Below, piece after piece: positions 8,685-17,779 of a stretch of DNA of 64,000 nt. Position numbers and translations under genes: made by a program. The notes beneath the pieces are model-generated. The model searched no databases and was not told where the DNA came from. It saw only the letters and a list, made by a program, of their open reading frames with translations. This DNA comes from Miltoncostaea sp963762825. GTDB taxonomy: Bacteria; Actinomycetota; Thermoleophilia; Miltoncostaeales; Miltoncostaeaceae. How positions within the stretch are numbered: the stretch's first letter is position 1; every line of letters starts with the position of its first letter. The stretch lies in assembly GCA_963762825.1 (NCBI GenBank), contig CAVXLZ010000002.1, positions 992,001 through 1,056,000 of the forward strand. The letters run 5' to 3'.

Positions 8685-10421
8685 CTAACCGAACTCCGCG
8701 ATCGCCGTGGCGGCAACGGCGGAGCTCGAGACCTCGCCCGAGGTGGTCGCCCACGGTGGGAACGGCACCTCCACCGCGATCGGAGCCGGCACGCTCGGCT
8801 GGCTGAGCAGCACGCGCCCCTGCATCAGCAGGCGTGCCCGCGCGCGGGCAGCCGGCCCGAGCCACCCGTACTCGCTGCGTTCGGCCTCGGCTGCATCGAG
8901 GCGGCCGGCGATGCGGATGGCGGCGTTCTGGGTGATCTCCGATGCGACCAGCGAGGCCTGCTGCTGGGCGCCGATCAGGATGACCCCGAGCGATCGGCCG
9001 CGCTGGGCGATGTCGATCAGGGTGTCCTTGATCGGCGAGTCGCCTTCGCGCGGGGCGTACTTGTTGAGCTCGTCCAGCACGACGAACTCGATCGGATCAC
9101 GGGTTCCGGCCTCCTTGGCGCTGAAGGTCTGGGCGAGCAGGGTGCCCACCACGAATCGCTGCGCGAAGTCGTGCAGACGCGCCAGGTGCACGACGGCGAC
9201 CGGCGGCTCGTCCTCTGCGGCGTCGCCCCGGGGGATGGGGGACGCGTCTGCGCGGATCAGCCCCCTCAGGCGCCCGGCGGCGCTTTCGAGCCGCCGTACG
9301 AAGGCGCCGATCGTCCCGGACGCCGCGCGCCCGGTCCACGCGCCCCCGCCGCCATCCTCGGCGTCGAGTTCGGTCACCAGCCACTCCACGAGCCCGTCGA
9401 GGTCGTCGAACGGGCCCGCCAGGAGGTCGCCTGCCGCGCGCGCACCGCGCCGCGCCGGGGCGCCCTCGACCGGCCCCGCCATCAGCCCGAGAGCTCCGGG
9501 GCGGCCGATCACGGGCACCGCTCGCCGCAGCAGCTCGCCGCGCACCCGCTCCTCCACGAAGCTGAGCTGGTTGCGCATGTCCGAGGCATCCGAGAAGCAG
9601 AAGCGCAGCAGGCCCTGCAGCACGAACTCGTGCGGCGTCCAGCCGAACACCCGCACGCCCTCCTGGCGCGACTCGCAGCTCGGCATGCGGGGGTTGTCGC
9701 GGCGTGGCGGCGCCCAGAAGGCAACGTCGGGGAACCCGCCGGCCTCCGCGATCCCGAGGCGGGCCCACCGCGCATCGAGGGCCGCGCGATCGGCCTTGGC
9801 CGCGTAGGTGGCGTTGGGCTTGTCGAGGAACAGGAGATCCTCGCCCTTCACGTTGAACAGCAGCACGCGCACGCGGCGGCGCATGTCCGGATGGGCCAGC
9901 ACCAGGCGGATCAGCGCGAGCGCGGTGCTGGTCTTCGTGGCGACCCCGCTGATCCCCGAGATCGACGCGTGACCGCCCTTGGTGCCATCGAGGAAGTCGA
10001 GATCGATGTTGATCGGCTCCCCGTCTCGCCCGAAGCCCATCGCGAGCGTGCGGGCCATCGTGTCCTCGTAGAGCGCCAGCTCGCGCTCGCGCCCGGAGGC
10101 CCGGCGCACCGTTGCGCCGGGATGCGGGGCGACCCATCGCTCGGGATCGACGCGCATCACCTGGACCTCCGCGGTGCGCACGAGCTCGCCGGGCATCTCC
10201 CCGGCTGCGATCACCATCGAGTCGGAGGGCATGCTGGCGCCCTCGTGGAGCGCGTACGACTCGGTGACGATGCCGTAGGTGGTGACCTCGACCGCCGGAT
10301 CGGGGGTGGTCACCGCCACCAGGTCGTCGACCTCCAGGGACTCGCCATCGCGCAACCCGACCTGGAAGACCTGGCTGCTGGATGCCTGGTGGCCGAGCAC
10401 CACGCCGACGCCCGGCGTCAT
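8685..10421 (-). CDS. herA: HerA-type hexameric DNA translocase ATPase
   Basis: FtsK-HerA superfamily ATPase of 578 residues. The N-terminal 90 residues resemble the HAS-barrel domain (QVGLRDGESLEVDDLVAV). The P-loop is the variant SGISGVATKTS with Lys163, lacking the GK pair of a standard Walker A. Walker B is FVVLDELNKYAP (Asp450, Glu451). An arginine-rich sensor segment, IAQRGRSLGVILIGAQQQ, follows. HerA forms a hexamer that pumps DNA to the nuclease NurA during 5' end resection. ATG 10421 overlaps the nurA stop by ATGA, matching the obligate HerA-NurA pairing known in archaea and some bacteria such as Deinococcus. Assignment rests on motifs plus the nurA neighbour. Confidence 0.85.
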   Translation of the reverse strand: MTPGVGVVLGHQASSSQVFQVGLRDGESLEVDDLVAVTTPDPAVEVTTYGIVTESYALHEGASMPSDSMVIAAGEMPGELVRTAEVQVMRVDPERWVAPHPGATVRRASGRERELALYEDTMARTLAMGFGRDGEPINIDLDFLDGTKGGHASISGISGVATKTSTALALIRLVLAHPDMRRRVRVLLFNVKGEDLLFLDKPNATYAAKADRAALDARWARLGIAEAGGFPDVAFWAPPRRDNPRMPSCESRQEGVRVFGWTPHEFVLQGLLRFCFSDASDMRNQLSFVEERVRGELLRRAVPVIGRPGALGLMAGPVEGAPARRGARAAGDLLAGPFDDLDGLVEWLVTELDAEDGGGGAWTGRAASGTIGAFVRRLESAAGRLRGLIRADASPIPRGDAAEDEPPVAVVHLARLHDFAQRFVVGTLLAQTFSAKEAGTRDPIEFVVLDELNKYAPREGDSPIKDTLIDIAQRGRSLGVILIGAQQQASLVASEITQNAAIRIAGRLDAAEAERSEYGWLGPAARARARLLMQGRVLLSQPSVPAPIAVEVPFPPWATTSGEVSSSAVAATAIAEFG

Positions 10422-11407
10422 GCAGCCACCGCGTCGGCCTCCGAGACCGCGACCAGCGCCGGAGCGATCGTGTCGATGCGAGCGGCGAGGGCCGCGCGGC
10501 GCACGGCGCGCAGCGCCAGACGGCGGTCGCCCATTCGCCGGCGCATCTGCGATTCGAGCCCGGCGATCGGCGAGAGGTTCTGAGGGGCGCGCGGGTCGCG
10601 GTGCGGCCGCCCGGCGAAGCGCGGCAACTCGGCGGTGGCCCGGTCGGCGAGCCGCTGCGCCTCCCCCGCCCCGACCGAGCGCGCCACCTCGCCGCGCAGG
10701 ATGCCCGCCCATCCGGCGCAGCCCACGCCGGGCAATCGCTGATACCAGCTCAGGCGGTCCTCGCCGATCGCGAACAGGGGGGTGCGCTGGCCCACGGCGA
10801 GGGCGATGACGGTGCGCGCCTCCTCGGGGGGCAGGTACATGCGGTGGTGGCTCTTGATGGCCCCGACCACGGGGCCGGCGGCGTCGCGCAGGAACGACAG
10901 GCGCCCGTCGAGCACCACGAGACGGTCGGGGCGGGCCAGCTCCTCCGCGAGCGCCAGCTCGAGCTCCTGGCGGAATTGGCCCACCCTGCGCGCGATGCCG
11001 GTCGCCTCACGGGCGGCACCCGTGCGCGGTTCCCAGGAGTAGCCACCCACCGGCGGCAGCTCCACCAGTCGTTCGCCCACCGTGAGGATCGACCGGCGCA
11101 CCCGCAGGCCCTCGACCACTGCCCGCCGGCCCGTGCCGGCGATCACGGCTCCCGCGGCGACCGCGAAGGCCGCTCCCGGCAGCGGGTCGGGATCTGCGTC
11201 GACCGTGATCGTGAGCCATGCCTCCACCTGCTGGGCGCCGTCGATGAACGCCAGCTCGCCGGTCGACCCGACCGGGGTGAGCGGACGCCACGGCACGCCC
11301 TCCACCGCGGTGTCCACCGGGGCGGCGTCGGTCTCGGCCGGGTCCACGCCGGGGCCGTAGGAGGCATCGGAGACGTGGATCGAAGGGTGGGAGAACCGGT
11401 TGCTCAT
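10418..11407 (-). CDS. nurA: NurA-domain nuclease
   Basis: A 329-residue protein with NurA-nuclease features: an early acidic motif AFIDGAQQ (Asp56) on a beta strand, a second one LVVLDGRLS (Asp167), the basic segment GAIKSHHRMYL (Lys185, His187, His188) and a C-terminal ESQMRRRMGD. NurA is a Mn2+-dependent 5'-3' nuclease that acts with HerA to generate 3' single-stranded tails. This is the promoter-proximal gene of the set: ATG 11407 is divergent from the dsbA-like gene, with 118 bp between them. On the minus strand TACAGT just upstream of the start may be a -10 box. NurA sequences are weakly conserved, so context carries part of this call. Confidence 0.82.
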   Translation of the reverse strand: MSNRFSHPSIHVSDASYGPGVDPAETDAAPVDTAVEGVPWRPLTPVGSTGELAFIDGAQQVEAWLTITVDADPDPLPGAAFAVAAGAVIAGTGRRAVVEGLRVRRSILTVGERLVELPPVGGYSWEPRTGAAREATGIARRVGQFRQELELALAEELARPDRLVVLDGRLSFLRDAAGPVVGAIKSHHRMYLPPEEARTVIALAVGQRTPLFAIGEDRLSWYQRLPGVGCAGWAGILRGEVARSVGAGEAQRLADRATAELPRFAGRPHRDPRAPQNLSPIAGLESQMRRRMGDRRLALRAVRRAALAARIDTIAPALVAVSEADAVAA

Positions 11408-11525
11408 CCACCTGACTGTAGAGCGACGCCCGGACGCGCCGAAGGCTCCGCGGCACGCTATCGTCGCTCAGGCCGGCCCGGCGCCGGTCGATACAGGCTG
11501 CATCCGCGGACGAAAGGCCGGAGAC

Positions 11526-12218
11526 GTGAACAAGCGATACATCCTGGGCGCGATCGCCGCCGCCATCGTCGTGGTGGGGGTACTGGTGGGCCTCAGCCTG
11601 GCCGGCCGCGACGACGACACCACGTCCGCCGGGGGCGGCGTCACGGGTGCCAGCGCCGTGAAGTCGGAGTTCGCCGGCCTGTCCCCGTCGGGCAACACCA
11701 TCGGCGAGGCCGGGGCGCCCGTCGAGATCGTCGAGTACGGCGACACCTCCTGCCCGGTCTGCAGGGACGCCGCCGAGACCTCGGTGCCCGAGGTCATCGA
11801 CCAGTTCGTGCGCACCGGCAAGGCGACGATGACCTTCCGGCCGGTGGCGTTCATCAGCCCGAGCTCGGAGCGCGGCGCGCTCGGCATCGAGGCGGCCGCG
11901 ATGCAGGATGCCGGCTTCGCGTTCTCCCACCTCATCTACCGCAACCAGGGCGACGAGGCCAAGGACTGGCTCACCGACGACGTGCTGACGGAGGTCGCCA
12001 CGAAGCTCGACCTCGACGTCGAGAAGTGGCAGCAGGACTACGACAGCGAGGCCGTGGCCAGCGCGTTCTTCGAGGCCGACGCCGCCTGGAAGGCGGCTGG
12101 TGGCACGGGCACGCCCACCTTCGTCATCACCGGTCCGCGCGGCACGAAGGTGCTCGACGGGGCCGTCGGCACCTCCCGGTTCGAGGAAGCGATCGCCGAG
12201 GTCGGACCCGCCACGTGA
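11526..12218 (+). CDS. Membrane-anchored DsbA-like thiol oxidoreductase
   Basis: Thioredoxin-fold protein of 230 residues with an N-terminal anchor (residues 5-26) and an extracytoplasmic domain. The active site is TSCPVC (Cys76, Cys79) and the cis-proline loop is GTGTPTFVI, so it should insert disulfides into exported proteins. GTG 11526 is preferred over upstream in-frame codons because GGAG lies just before it and it yields the proper MNKRY basic start. The stop overlaps the GTG of the VKOR gene (GTGA). The pair is the actinobacterial DsbA/VKOR system, with VKOR regenerating the oxidised form. Confidence 0.92.
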   Translation: MNKRYILGAIAAAIVVVGVLVGLSLAGRDDDTTSAGGGVTGASAVKSEFAGLSPSGNTIGEAGAPVEIVEYGDTSCPVCRDAAETSVPEVIDQFVRTGKATMTFRPVAFISPSSERGALGIEAAAMQDAGFAFSHLIYRNQGDEAKDWLTDDVLTEVATKLDLDVEKWQQDYDSEAVASAFFEADAAWKAAGGTGTPTFVITGPRGTKVLDGAVGTSRFEEAIAEVGPAT

Positions 12219-12706
12219 GGCGCCTCCCGAGCGAGGCGATGCTGCGGGTGGGCCTGGCGGTCGTCGCACTCGCCGGGCTCGCCGTCGCCGGGTATCTCAC
12301 CATCGTGCGCTTCCAGGGAGACGATCCACGGTGCCTGGTGGGCGGCGGCTGCCGCACGGTGCAGGAGAGCGACTACGCGGAGCTCGCCGGCATCCCGGTG
12401 GCGGTGCTCGGCCTCATCGGGTACGCCGCGCTACTCGTGGCGGCGCTGCTCCCCGGGCCGGCGGGGCGCGCTCTCGGCTTGTTCACGGCTCTCGTCAGCT
12501 TCGGCTTCTCGGCATGGCTGACGTTCGTCGAGCTGTTCATCATCGAAGCGATCTGCGCCTGGTGCGTGACGAGCGCCACGCTGATCACCCTCGCGCTGAT
12601 CCTGGCGGTGCTGCGCGCTCTCGGCGGGGCCAGTCAGGCAGGAAGCGGGGATCGGTCAGCGCCAGACCCCCAACGGCCAGAGCCGATCCCGCCAGCGAGC
12701 AGATGA
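12215..12706 (+). CDS. Vitamin K epoxide reductase family (VKOR) quinone-linked oxidase
   Basis: Four- to five-helix membrane protein of 163 residues. The loop cysteine pair is Cys40 and Cys46 (DPRCLVGGGC) and the active-site pair is CAWC (Cys114, Cys117), the four cysteines needed to pass electrons from DsbA to a quinone. It starts at GTG 12215 inside the dsbA stop; ATG 12239 is an alternative. The last 40 codons overlap the 3' end of the P-type ATPase gene on the other strand by 122 bp. The soluble tail after the last helix (from GGASQAG) has no obvious role. Confidence 0.92.
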   Translation: MRRLPSEAMLRVGLAVVALAGLAVAGYLTIVRFQGDDPRCLVGGGCRTVQESDYAELAGIPVAVLGLIGYAALLVAALLPGPAGRALGLFTALVSFGFSAWLTFVELFIIEAICAWCVTSATLITLALILAVLRALGGASQAGSGDRSAPDPQRPEPIPPASR

Positions 12707-15005
12707 CGATCGCCGGATCCAGCGCGGCGACCTCGAAGAAATCGCGCCAGCCCGGCAGGGACAGCACCGCCAGGTAGAGGGCGAACAGCGCCAGGCAGAG
12801 GAACCCGACCGTGTAGCCGCGCACCCTGCTCGACGATTCGAGTACCACGATCAGGTAGAGCCCCACCGCCACCAGCACGGTCGTCGCCACGGTGCGGGCG
12901 CGCACCGGATCCATGTCGATCAGGTTGATCGAGAGCAGGAATCCGGCCACCACGCCGAGGCCCACCGCCGTTCCCGCCGGTATCGCGAAGCGCGCGAGCT
13001 CGCGCAGGAAGCGGGTCGGCCGCCACTCCCCGGCGCTCGGCGCGAGGGCGAGGAAGAAGGCCGGGATGCCGATCGTGATCGCCGAGGCGAGGGTGAGATG
13101 GCGTGGCAGGAACGGGTAGCTCTCGCTCGAGAGGCCCACCGTGAGGATGAGGAAGGCGGCCAGCACCGACTTCACCACGAACAGCTTCGCCACGCGCTGG
13201 AGGTTGCGAAGCACCTTGCGCCCCTCGCGCACCATCGGCGGTATCGACGCGAAGCCGCCCTTCACGAGGATCAGATCGGCGATGCCGCGGGCCATCTGCG
13301 ACCCGCTCCCCTGGGCGATCCCGAGCTGCGAGGCCTTCAGGGCCGGCACGTCGTTGACGCCGTCGCCGACCATCGCCACGTGCGATCCATCGGCGGCGAG
13401 GGCTTCCACGAAGCGCTTCTTGCCCTCGGGCGAGATGCGCCCCACGACGCTGGTGGTCCCCACGAGGGCGCGCAGCTGCGCGTCGTCGGCGGGCAGATCG
13501 CGCCCGTCGAGGGGCTCGCCGAGGCGGGGGATGCCGGCATCTTCGGCGATCGCCGCCACGGTCGCCGGGGCGTCGCCCGAGATCACGCGGAGCCCGATGC
13601 CCTCGGCGAGCAGGAAGGCGATCGTCTCACGGGTGTCAGGGCGCAGCTCCTCGGCCAGCACCACGATGCCGAGGCACGAGAGGCCCGCGGGCGGTGGGTC
13701 GTCGGGGGCGCGCAGCGACAGGGGCACGTCGCCGGCCGCCAGCGCCAGCACGCGCCGACCCGCCTCCGACTCATGTCGGACGCGCTGCGAGAGGCGCTTG
13801 CCGAGGGTGAAGTGCTCCGGCGCACCGAAGGCGAACGTTCGGCCCGCCATGCGCACGCCGCTCCAGCGCCGGCGCGATGCGAAGGGCACGTTCTCGTCGA
13901 TCGGCTCGGCGTCGCCGGGCGCGAACGCGGCCACGGCATCGAGCGTGGAAGTGTGGCTCGGCGAGCTGGCGGCGAAACGGCCGAGGAGCACGGAGAGCTC
14001 GCCCTCCTCGACGCCGTCGGCGGGCACCACCGCGACCACGCGCAGCGTCTCCTCGGTCAGCGTCCCGGTCTTGTCGAGGCAGATCTCGTCCACCGACGCG
14101 AGCGACTCGATGGCGTTCAGCTGCTGGCTGAGCGCGCCGCGACGGGCCATGCGGAGCGTGGCGACCGCATACGTGACCCCGACCAGCAGCACCAGGCCCT
14201 CGGGCACGATCGTGATGACCCCGGCCACCGCCGTGGCCACCGACTCGCGCACCGGCGTCTGCTGCTCGATGAGCGACCACCCGAGGAGCACGCCCAGCGG
14301 CACCATCGCCACGCCGAGGATCAGGATCAGGCGGTCCATGGCGTGCTCGAGGGGAGAGCGCGGGTGACGGAACTCGCGGGCCTCGCCCACCAACCGCTCG
14401 GCGAAGGTATCGGCGCCGACCGCCTCGGCCACGAATGCGCCCGAGCCCTCCACGGCGAAGGATCCCGCCCTCACCTGGTCGCCCACGGCCCGTACGACCG
14501 GCTCCGACTCGCCGGTCAGGATCGACTCGTCCACGCCGAGGGCGTCACCACGCACCACCCGGCCGTCGGCCACCACCTGGTCGCCCGCGCCCACGAGCAC
14601 CAGATCGCCGCTCACAACCTCGGCGATATCCACCTCGATCGGGCGGCCGTCCCGCACCACCGTCGCACGAGGTGCCACCAGCGCCGCCAACCGGTCGAGA
14701 CTGGCCTTCGCGCGCGCCTCCTGCACGATCCCGATACCGGCGTTCAGGATGAGGATCCCGAGGAAGACCGCATCCCGCCAGTCGCCGAAGATCAGGGTCA
14801 CGACGCCGAAGAAGAGCAGCGTCACGTTGAAGACGGTGAGCAGGTTGGCGCGCAGAATGCTCGACCACGAGCGGCTGGTCGTCGGAGGCTCGATCTCGCC
14901 GCGCGCGACGAGGCGCCGCGCGGCCTCCGCGCCGGTGAGGCCCTCCTCGGAGGGGGGAAGCACCAGCGTGGAGGTCACCGGGTCCCCTGCCGTTCGCCTG
15001 CTCAC
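12585..15005 (-). CDS. P-type cation-transporting ATPase (CtpE-like)
   Basis: P-type ATPase of 806 residues with the TGES actuator motif (ILTGESEPV), a PEGL motif in the M4 helix (TIVPEGLVLL), the phosphorylation site DKTGTLT (Asp311), and the hinge GDGVNDVPAL. It lacks CPC-type metal motifs and N-terminal metal-binding domains. The VPEGLVLLVG helix and overall layout resemble mycobacterial CtpE, a Ca2+ uptake ATPase; substrate specificity is inferred only from that. GTG 15005 lies 4 nt after the ald stop, so the two are probably co-transcribed. Its 3' end overlaps the VKOR gene on the opposite strand. Confidence 0.9.
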   Translation of the reverse strand: MSRRTAGDPVTSTLVLPPSEEGLTGAEAARRLVARGEIEPPTTSRSWSSILRANLLTVFNVTLLFFGVVTLIFGDWRDAVFLGILILNAGIGIVQEARAKASLDRLAALVAPRATVVRDGRPIEVDIAEVVSGDLVLVGAGDQVVADGRVVRGDALGVDESILTGESEPVVRAVGDQVRAGSFAVEGSGAFVAEAVGADTFAERLVGEAREFRHPRSPLEHAMDRLILILGVAMVPLGVLLGWSLIEQQTPVRESVATAVAGVITIVPEGLVLLVGVTYAVATLRMARRGALSQQLNAIESLASVDEICLDKTGTLTEETLRVVAVVPADGVEEGELSVLLGRFAASSPSHTSTLDAVAAFAPGDAEPIDENVPFASRRRWSGVRMAGRTFAFGAPEHFTLGKRLSQRVRHESEAGRRVLALAAGDVPLSLRAPDDPPPAGLSCLGIVVLAEELRPDTRETIAFLLAEGIGLRVISGDAPATVAAIAEDAGIPRLGEPLDGRDLPADDAQLRALVGTTSVVGRISPEGKKRFVEALAADGSHVAMVGDGVNDVPALKASQLGIAQGSGSQMARGIADLILVKGGFASIPPMVREGRKVLRNLQRVAKLFVVKSVLAAFLILTVGLSSESYPFLPRHLTLASAITIGIPAFFLALAPSAGEWRPTRFLRELARFAIPAGTAVGLGVVAGFLLSINLIDMDPVRARTVATTVLVAVGLYLIVVLESSSRVRGYTVGFLCLALFALYLAVLSLPGWRDFFEVAALDPAIVICSLAGSALAVGGLALTDPRFLPDWPRRERAAPPGSARG

Positions 15006-15009
15006 CGCG

Positions 15010-16101
15010 TCACGGGGAAGCGGTGCTTGCGAGCGCCTCCGCCACCGCCGCGTTCACCACTTTGCCGTCGCGCACGTTGACCCCCGGCCGCAGCTCGGCG
15101 TGGGTGCGGAGCGCCCCCGCCACCCCCTCGTCGGCGATCCACGTGATGTGCGGGAGGGTGGCGTTGCACAGCGCCCGCGTGGCGGTGACGGGAACGGCAC
15201 CGGGCATGTTGGCCACGCAGTAGTGGAGCACCCCATCGACCTCGAAGACCGGGTCCGAGTGGGTGGTGGGCCGCGTCGTCTCGATGCACCCGCCCTGATC
15301 GACCGCCACGTCCACGATCACCGATCCGCGCCGCATCAGCCCGAGGGCCTCGCGCCGGATCAGCCGCGGCGCCCGGGCGCCCGGGAGCAGCACGGCGCCC
15401 ACCACCAGATCGGCGGTGGGCAGCAGCTCTTCGATGGCGAGCTGCGTGGAGTGGAGCAGGGTCACGCGTCCTGCCAGGAGCAGCTCCAGCTCGCGGAGGC
15501 GGCCGAGATCGGTGTCGAGCACCGCGACGTGGGCCTGCATCCCCGCCGCGACGACGGCGGCGTTGGTGCCCACGATCCCGCCGCCGATCACCACCACCGA
15601 CCCGGGTGCGACTCCGGCGACTCCGCCGAGGAGCACGCCCCGCCCCCCGAGGGGCCGCTCCAGGTAGCGCGCCCCCGCCTGCACGGCCAGCCGCCCGGCG
15701 ATCTCGCTCATCGGGGCGAGCAGAGGAAGACGTCCCTCGCGGTCCTCCACCGTCTCGTACGCGATGCCCGTCGTGCCCGCCCGCCTCAGAGCGTCGGCGA
15801 CGCCCGGGTTGGCCGCCAGGTGCAGGTAGGTGAACAGGATCTGGTCGTCGCGGAGGAAGCCGAACTCGTTGGCCTGGGGCTCCTTCACCTTCAGAACGAG
15901 CTCCGCGCCCCAGGCGTCCTCGGCGCTCCCGATGCGCGCCCCGACCTGCTCGAACGTTCCGTCGGGCAGCCCCGAGCCCGCGCCCGCGCTGCGCTCGATC
16001 CAGACCTCGTGACCCCGTCGGGTCAGCTCCAGCGCCCCCGCCGGCGTGAGCGCAACCCGGTACTCGTCGGTCTTGACCTCGGCCGGAACGCCGATCCGCA
16101 T
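15010..16101 (-). CDS. ald: Alanine dehydrogenase
   Basis: NAD-dependent L-alanine dehydrogenase of 363 residues, reversibly converting alanine to pyruvate and ammonia. The N-terminus MRIGVPAEVK..EYRVALTPAG is diagnostic for the AlaDH/PNT family. The catalytic region KVKEPQ and the Rossmann loop VVIGGGIVGTNAA are present, as is the C-terminal HITWIADEGV segment. Length is as usual (about 370). It lies upstream of the P-type ATPase gene with a 4-nt gap. Ald commonly supports alanine use and redox balance under low oxygen. Confidence 0.94.
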   Translation of the reverse strand: MRIGVPAEVKTDEYRVALTPAGALELTRRGHEVWIERSAGAGSGLPDGTFEQVGARIGSAEDAWGAELVLKVKEPQANEFGFLRDDQILFTYLHLAANPGVADALRRAGTTGIAYETVEDREGRLPLLAPMSEIAGRLAVQAGARYLERPLGGRGVLLGGVAGVAPGSVVVIGGGIVGTNAAVVAAGMQAHVAVLDTDLGRLRELELLLAGRVTLLHSTQLAIEELLPTADLVVGAVLLPGARAPRLIRREALGLMRRGSVIVDVAVDQGGCIETTRPTTHSDPVFEVDGVLHYCVANMPGAVPVTATRALCNATLPHITWIADEGVAGALRTHAELRPGVNVRDGKVVNAAVAEALASTASP

Positions 16102-16130
16102 GCATCCCCCAACTCGTAGAGGACCGGAGA

Positions 16131-17327
16131 CTACCGCCCGCCTCCGCCGCCCCCCCTGTCCGGAAGGGCGGGCCGGACCAGCGCGAGCGCGCAGGCCGCG
16201 GCGACGACGGCGGCAACGAAGCCGATGGCCAGGAGCAGATCCCGCCGCCGGTCGCCGCCGAGCCGGTACCTCCCCGCGGCGAGGGCCTCCGCCCGCGTGC
16301 TCTCGTGGGCGGCCAGGGTGTGGGAGGAGAAGTCCCGCAGGGTGGCGTCGAAACCCCGCTCGGCCTCGGCGAAATCGAGCCTCCAGAACGCCTGCATCGC
16401 CGTGCGGAAGCTCTCCGCCGAGCCGTTCTCGCCCGGCGCGGCACCCGCGCTCGCGAGCAGCAGGCGCACCTCGGTGGCCATCTCCGCAACGCCCCCCTCC
16501 GGCCGGCGACGGGTGACGATGCCCCGCACCCGCCCGTCCGAGTCGATGACCGGCCCGCCCGAATCGCCCCGTTCAACGGGTGCGGAGACCAGGAGCGCCT
16601 CCCGCGGTGGATCCTCGTTCTCCAGCACGCCGGTGCGGACGATCCGCCCCCGGCGGAGCGCCGGCTCCAGATCGCCACGCCGGGCCTCCGCATCGCCGGC
16701 CAGGGCCGACCCGGTACCGAAGCCGATCGTCGCCACCGGCGTGCCGGTGCTGCGCCCTTCCTCCAGACCGAGCACCGGCGCGGTGGCGGCGTCGATCCTG
16801 ATCAGAGCCAGATCGGCGGTGCCCGCCCGCCTCGCGGTGAGCATCTCGAAGGTCCGTCGCGGCGTTGACGTGCCTGGGTCGGCCTGGGTCACCTCGACAT
16901 CGACCACGCCTGGCCCCACCGCCCGGGCGCGGTTGTCGGCGACCCACTGGGAAGCCGCCGCCTCGTCCGTGTGCGCGGCGTCGCCGCGGAAGGCGAGATC
17001 GTTCTGGTAGGCCAGCCGCGCGATCGTGGCGGGGTCGGGCGCGGCGACGTGGGCGGCCGTGACCAGCCACCCCCCGTCGCCGACCGCCACGGCCGTGCCG
17101 AACTCGGTGATGGTCCGCGCACGCGGCGTGACGGGGCGGCGGGTGCCGTCCGACAGCCGCAGGGCCTCCACCCGGATGGTGACCTCCACCCGGTAGATGC
17201 TCGGCAACGCGAGCAGGACCGCCCGGTCGAGCGGGTCGTCGGAGAGGTCCGCGGGCGGTGCCGCCGCCGCCGGGGCGGCCGCCAGGAGGGCGACCAGGAC
17301 GAGGGCGATCAGCGCGCGTGGTCTCAC
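16131..17327 (-). CDS. Secreted trypsin-like serine protease with C-terminal membrane anchor
   Basis: A 398-residue protein from GTG 17327, with a signal peptide (residues 1-24, ending AAAAPP). The S1 domain carries the triad His93 (LVTAAHV), Asp172 (TADLALIRID) and Ser256 (ERGDSGGPV). A helical stretch (residues 305-352) leads to one membrane helix (363-384) and a glycine-rich cytoplasmic tail. The protease domain should face outside, tethered to the membrane. There is no PDZ domain, unlike HtrA/DegP proteases. A 57-residue insert sits between the His and Asp strands (residues 105-160). The frame is open upstream of 17327, but the signal peptide fixes the start. Confidence 0.85.
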   Translation of the reverse strand: MRPRALIALVLVALLAAAPAAAAPPADLSDDPLDRAVLLALPSIYRVEVTIRVEALRLSDGTRRPVTPRARTITEFGTAVAVGDGGWLVTAAHVAAPDPATIARLAYQNDLAFRGDAAHTDEAAASQWVADNRARAVGPGVVDVEVTQADPGTSTPRRTFEMLTARRAGTADLALIRIDAATAPVLGLEEGRSTGTPVATIGFGTGSALAGDAEARRGDLEPALRRGRIVRTGVLENEDPPREALLVSAPVERGDSGGPVIDSDGRVRGIVTRRRPEGGVAEMATEVRLLLASAGAAPGENGSAESFRTAMQAFWRLDFAEAERGFDATLRDFSSHTLAAHESTRAEALAAGRYRLGGDRRRDLLLAIGFVAAVVAAACALALVRPALPDRGGGGGGR

Positions 17328-17371
17328 CGCTCCAGAGTAGGACTTCCCCACTCTGCGCCGCCGTGCCTCGG

Positions 17372-17779
17372 TCAGGCCTCGGTGCCCTCCAGGATCCGCT
17401 TGACGCGGGCGAGCGCGTCGGTCTGGCTGCCCGACAGGCGGGCCTCCATGTCGACGGCCGGGTCGATGGGCTCGGCCTGGGTCGCCCAGCGGATCCGGCT
17501 GCCCGCGCCCTCGGGTGTCACCTCGAAGCTTGCCAGGTGGGTGCGCACCGGCGCGCCCGAGACGACGCTGTACGAGTAGAAGCGCCGCGCGTCGTCGCGC
17601 TCGAGCAACCGCTCGTGCAGCACGGCACCCTCGGCGCTGCGGAGGGTGCGCGAGTCGCCCTCCACCGTGCACTCCACGTACTTCGGATACCACTGGGGAA
17701 CGGTGGTCGGGTCGCCGATGAAGGCCCAGGCCTCGTCCGGGCCGGCCTCAACGTCGATGGTCAGCGCCCAGGCGGGCAT
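17372..17779 (-). CDS. START-like (SRPBCC) domain protein
   Basis: A 135-residue protein with the polyketide cyclase/START-like pattern: beta-strand MPAWALTIDVEAGPDEAWAFI, a Trp/Tyr-rich turn PQWYPKYV, and a long C-terminal helix (residues 113-132). Such proteins bind hydrophobic ligands in a helix-grip fold; no catalytic residues can be assigned. Its ATG overlaps the purH stop by one base (TGATG), making it the last gene of the purine transcript. The link to purine synthesis is positional only. Confidence 0.75.
   Translation of the reverse strand: MPAWALTIDVEAGPDEAWAFIGDPTTVPQWYPKYVECTVEGDSRTLRSAEGAVLHERLLERDDARRFYSYSVVSGAPVRTHLASFEVTPEGAGSRIRWATQAEPIDPAVDMEARLSGSQTDALARVKRILEGTEA

Noticed and set aside
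13098..15080. Plus-strand 660-codon frame over the P-type ATPase gene
   Set aside because: His/Arg-rich antisense frame produced by high GC third positions; the minus strand carries all P-type ATPase motifs.
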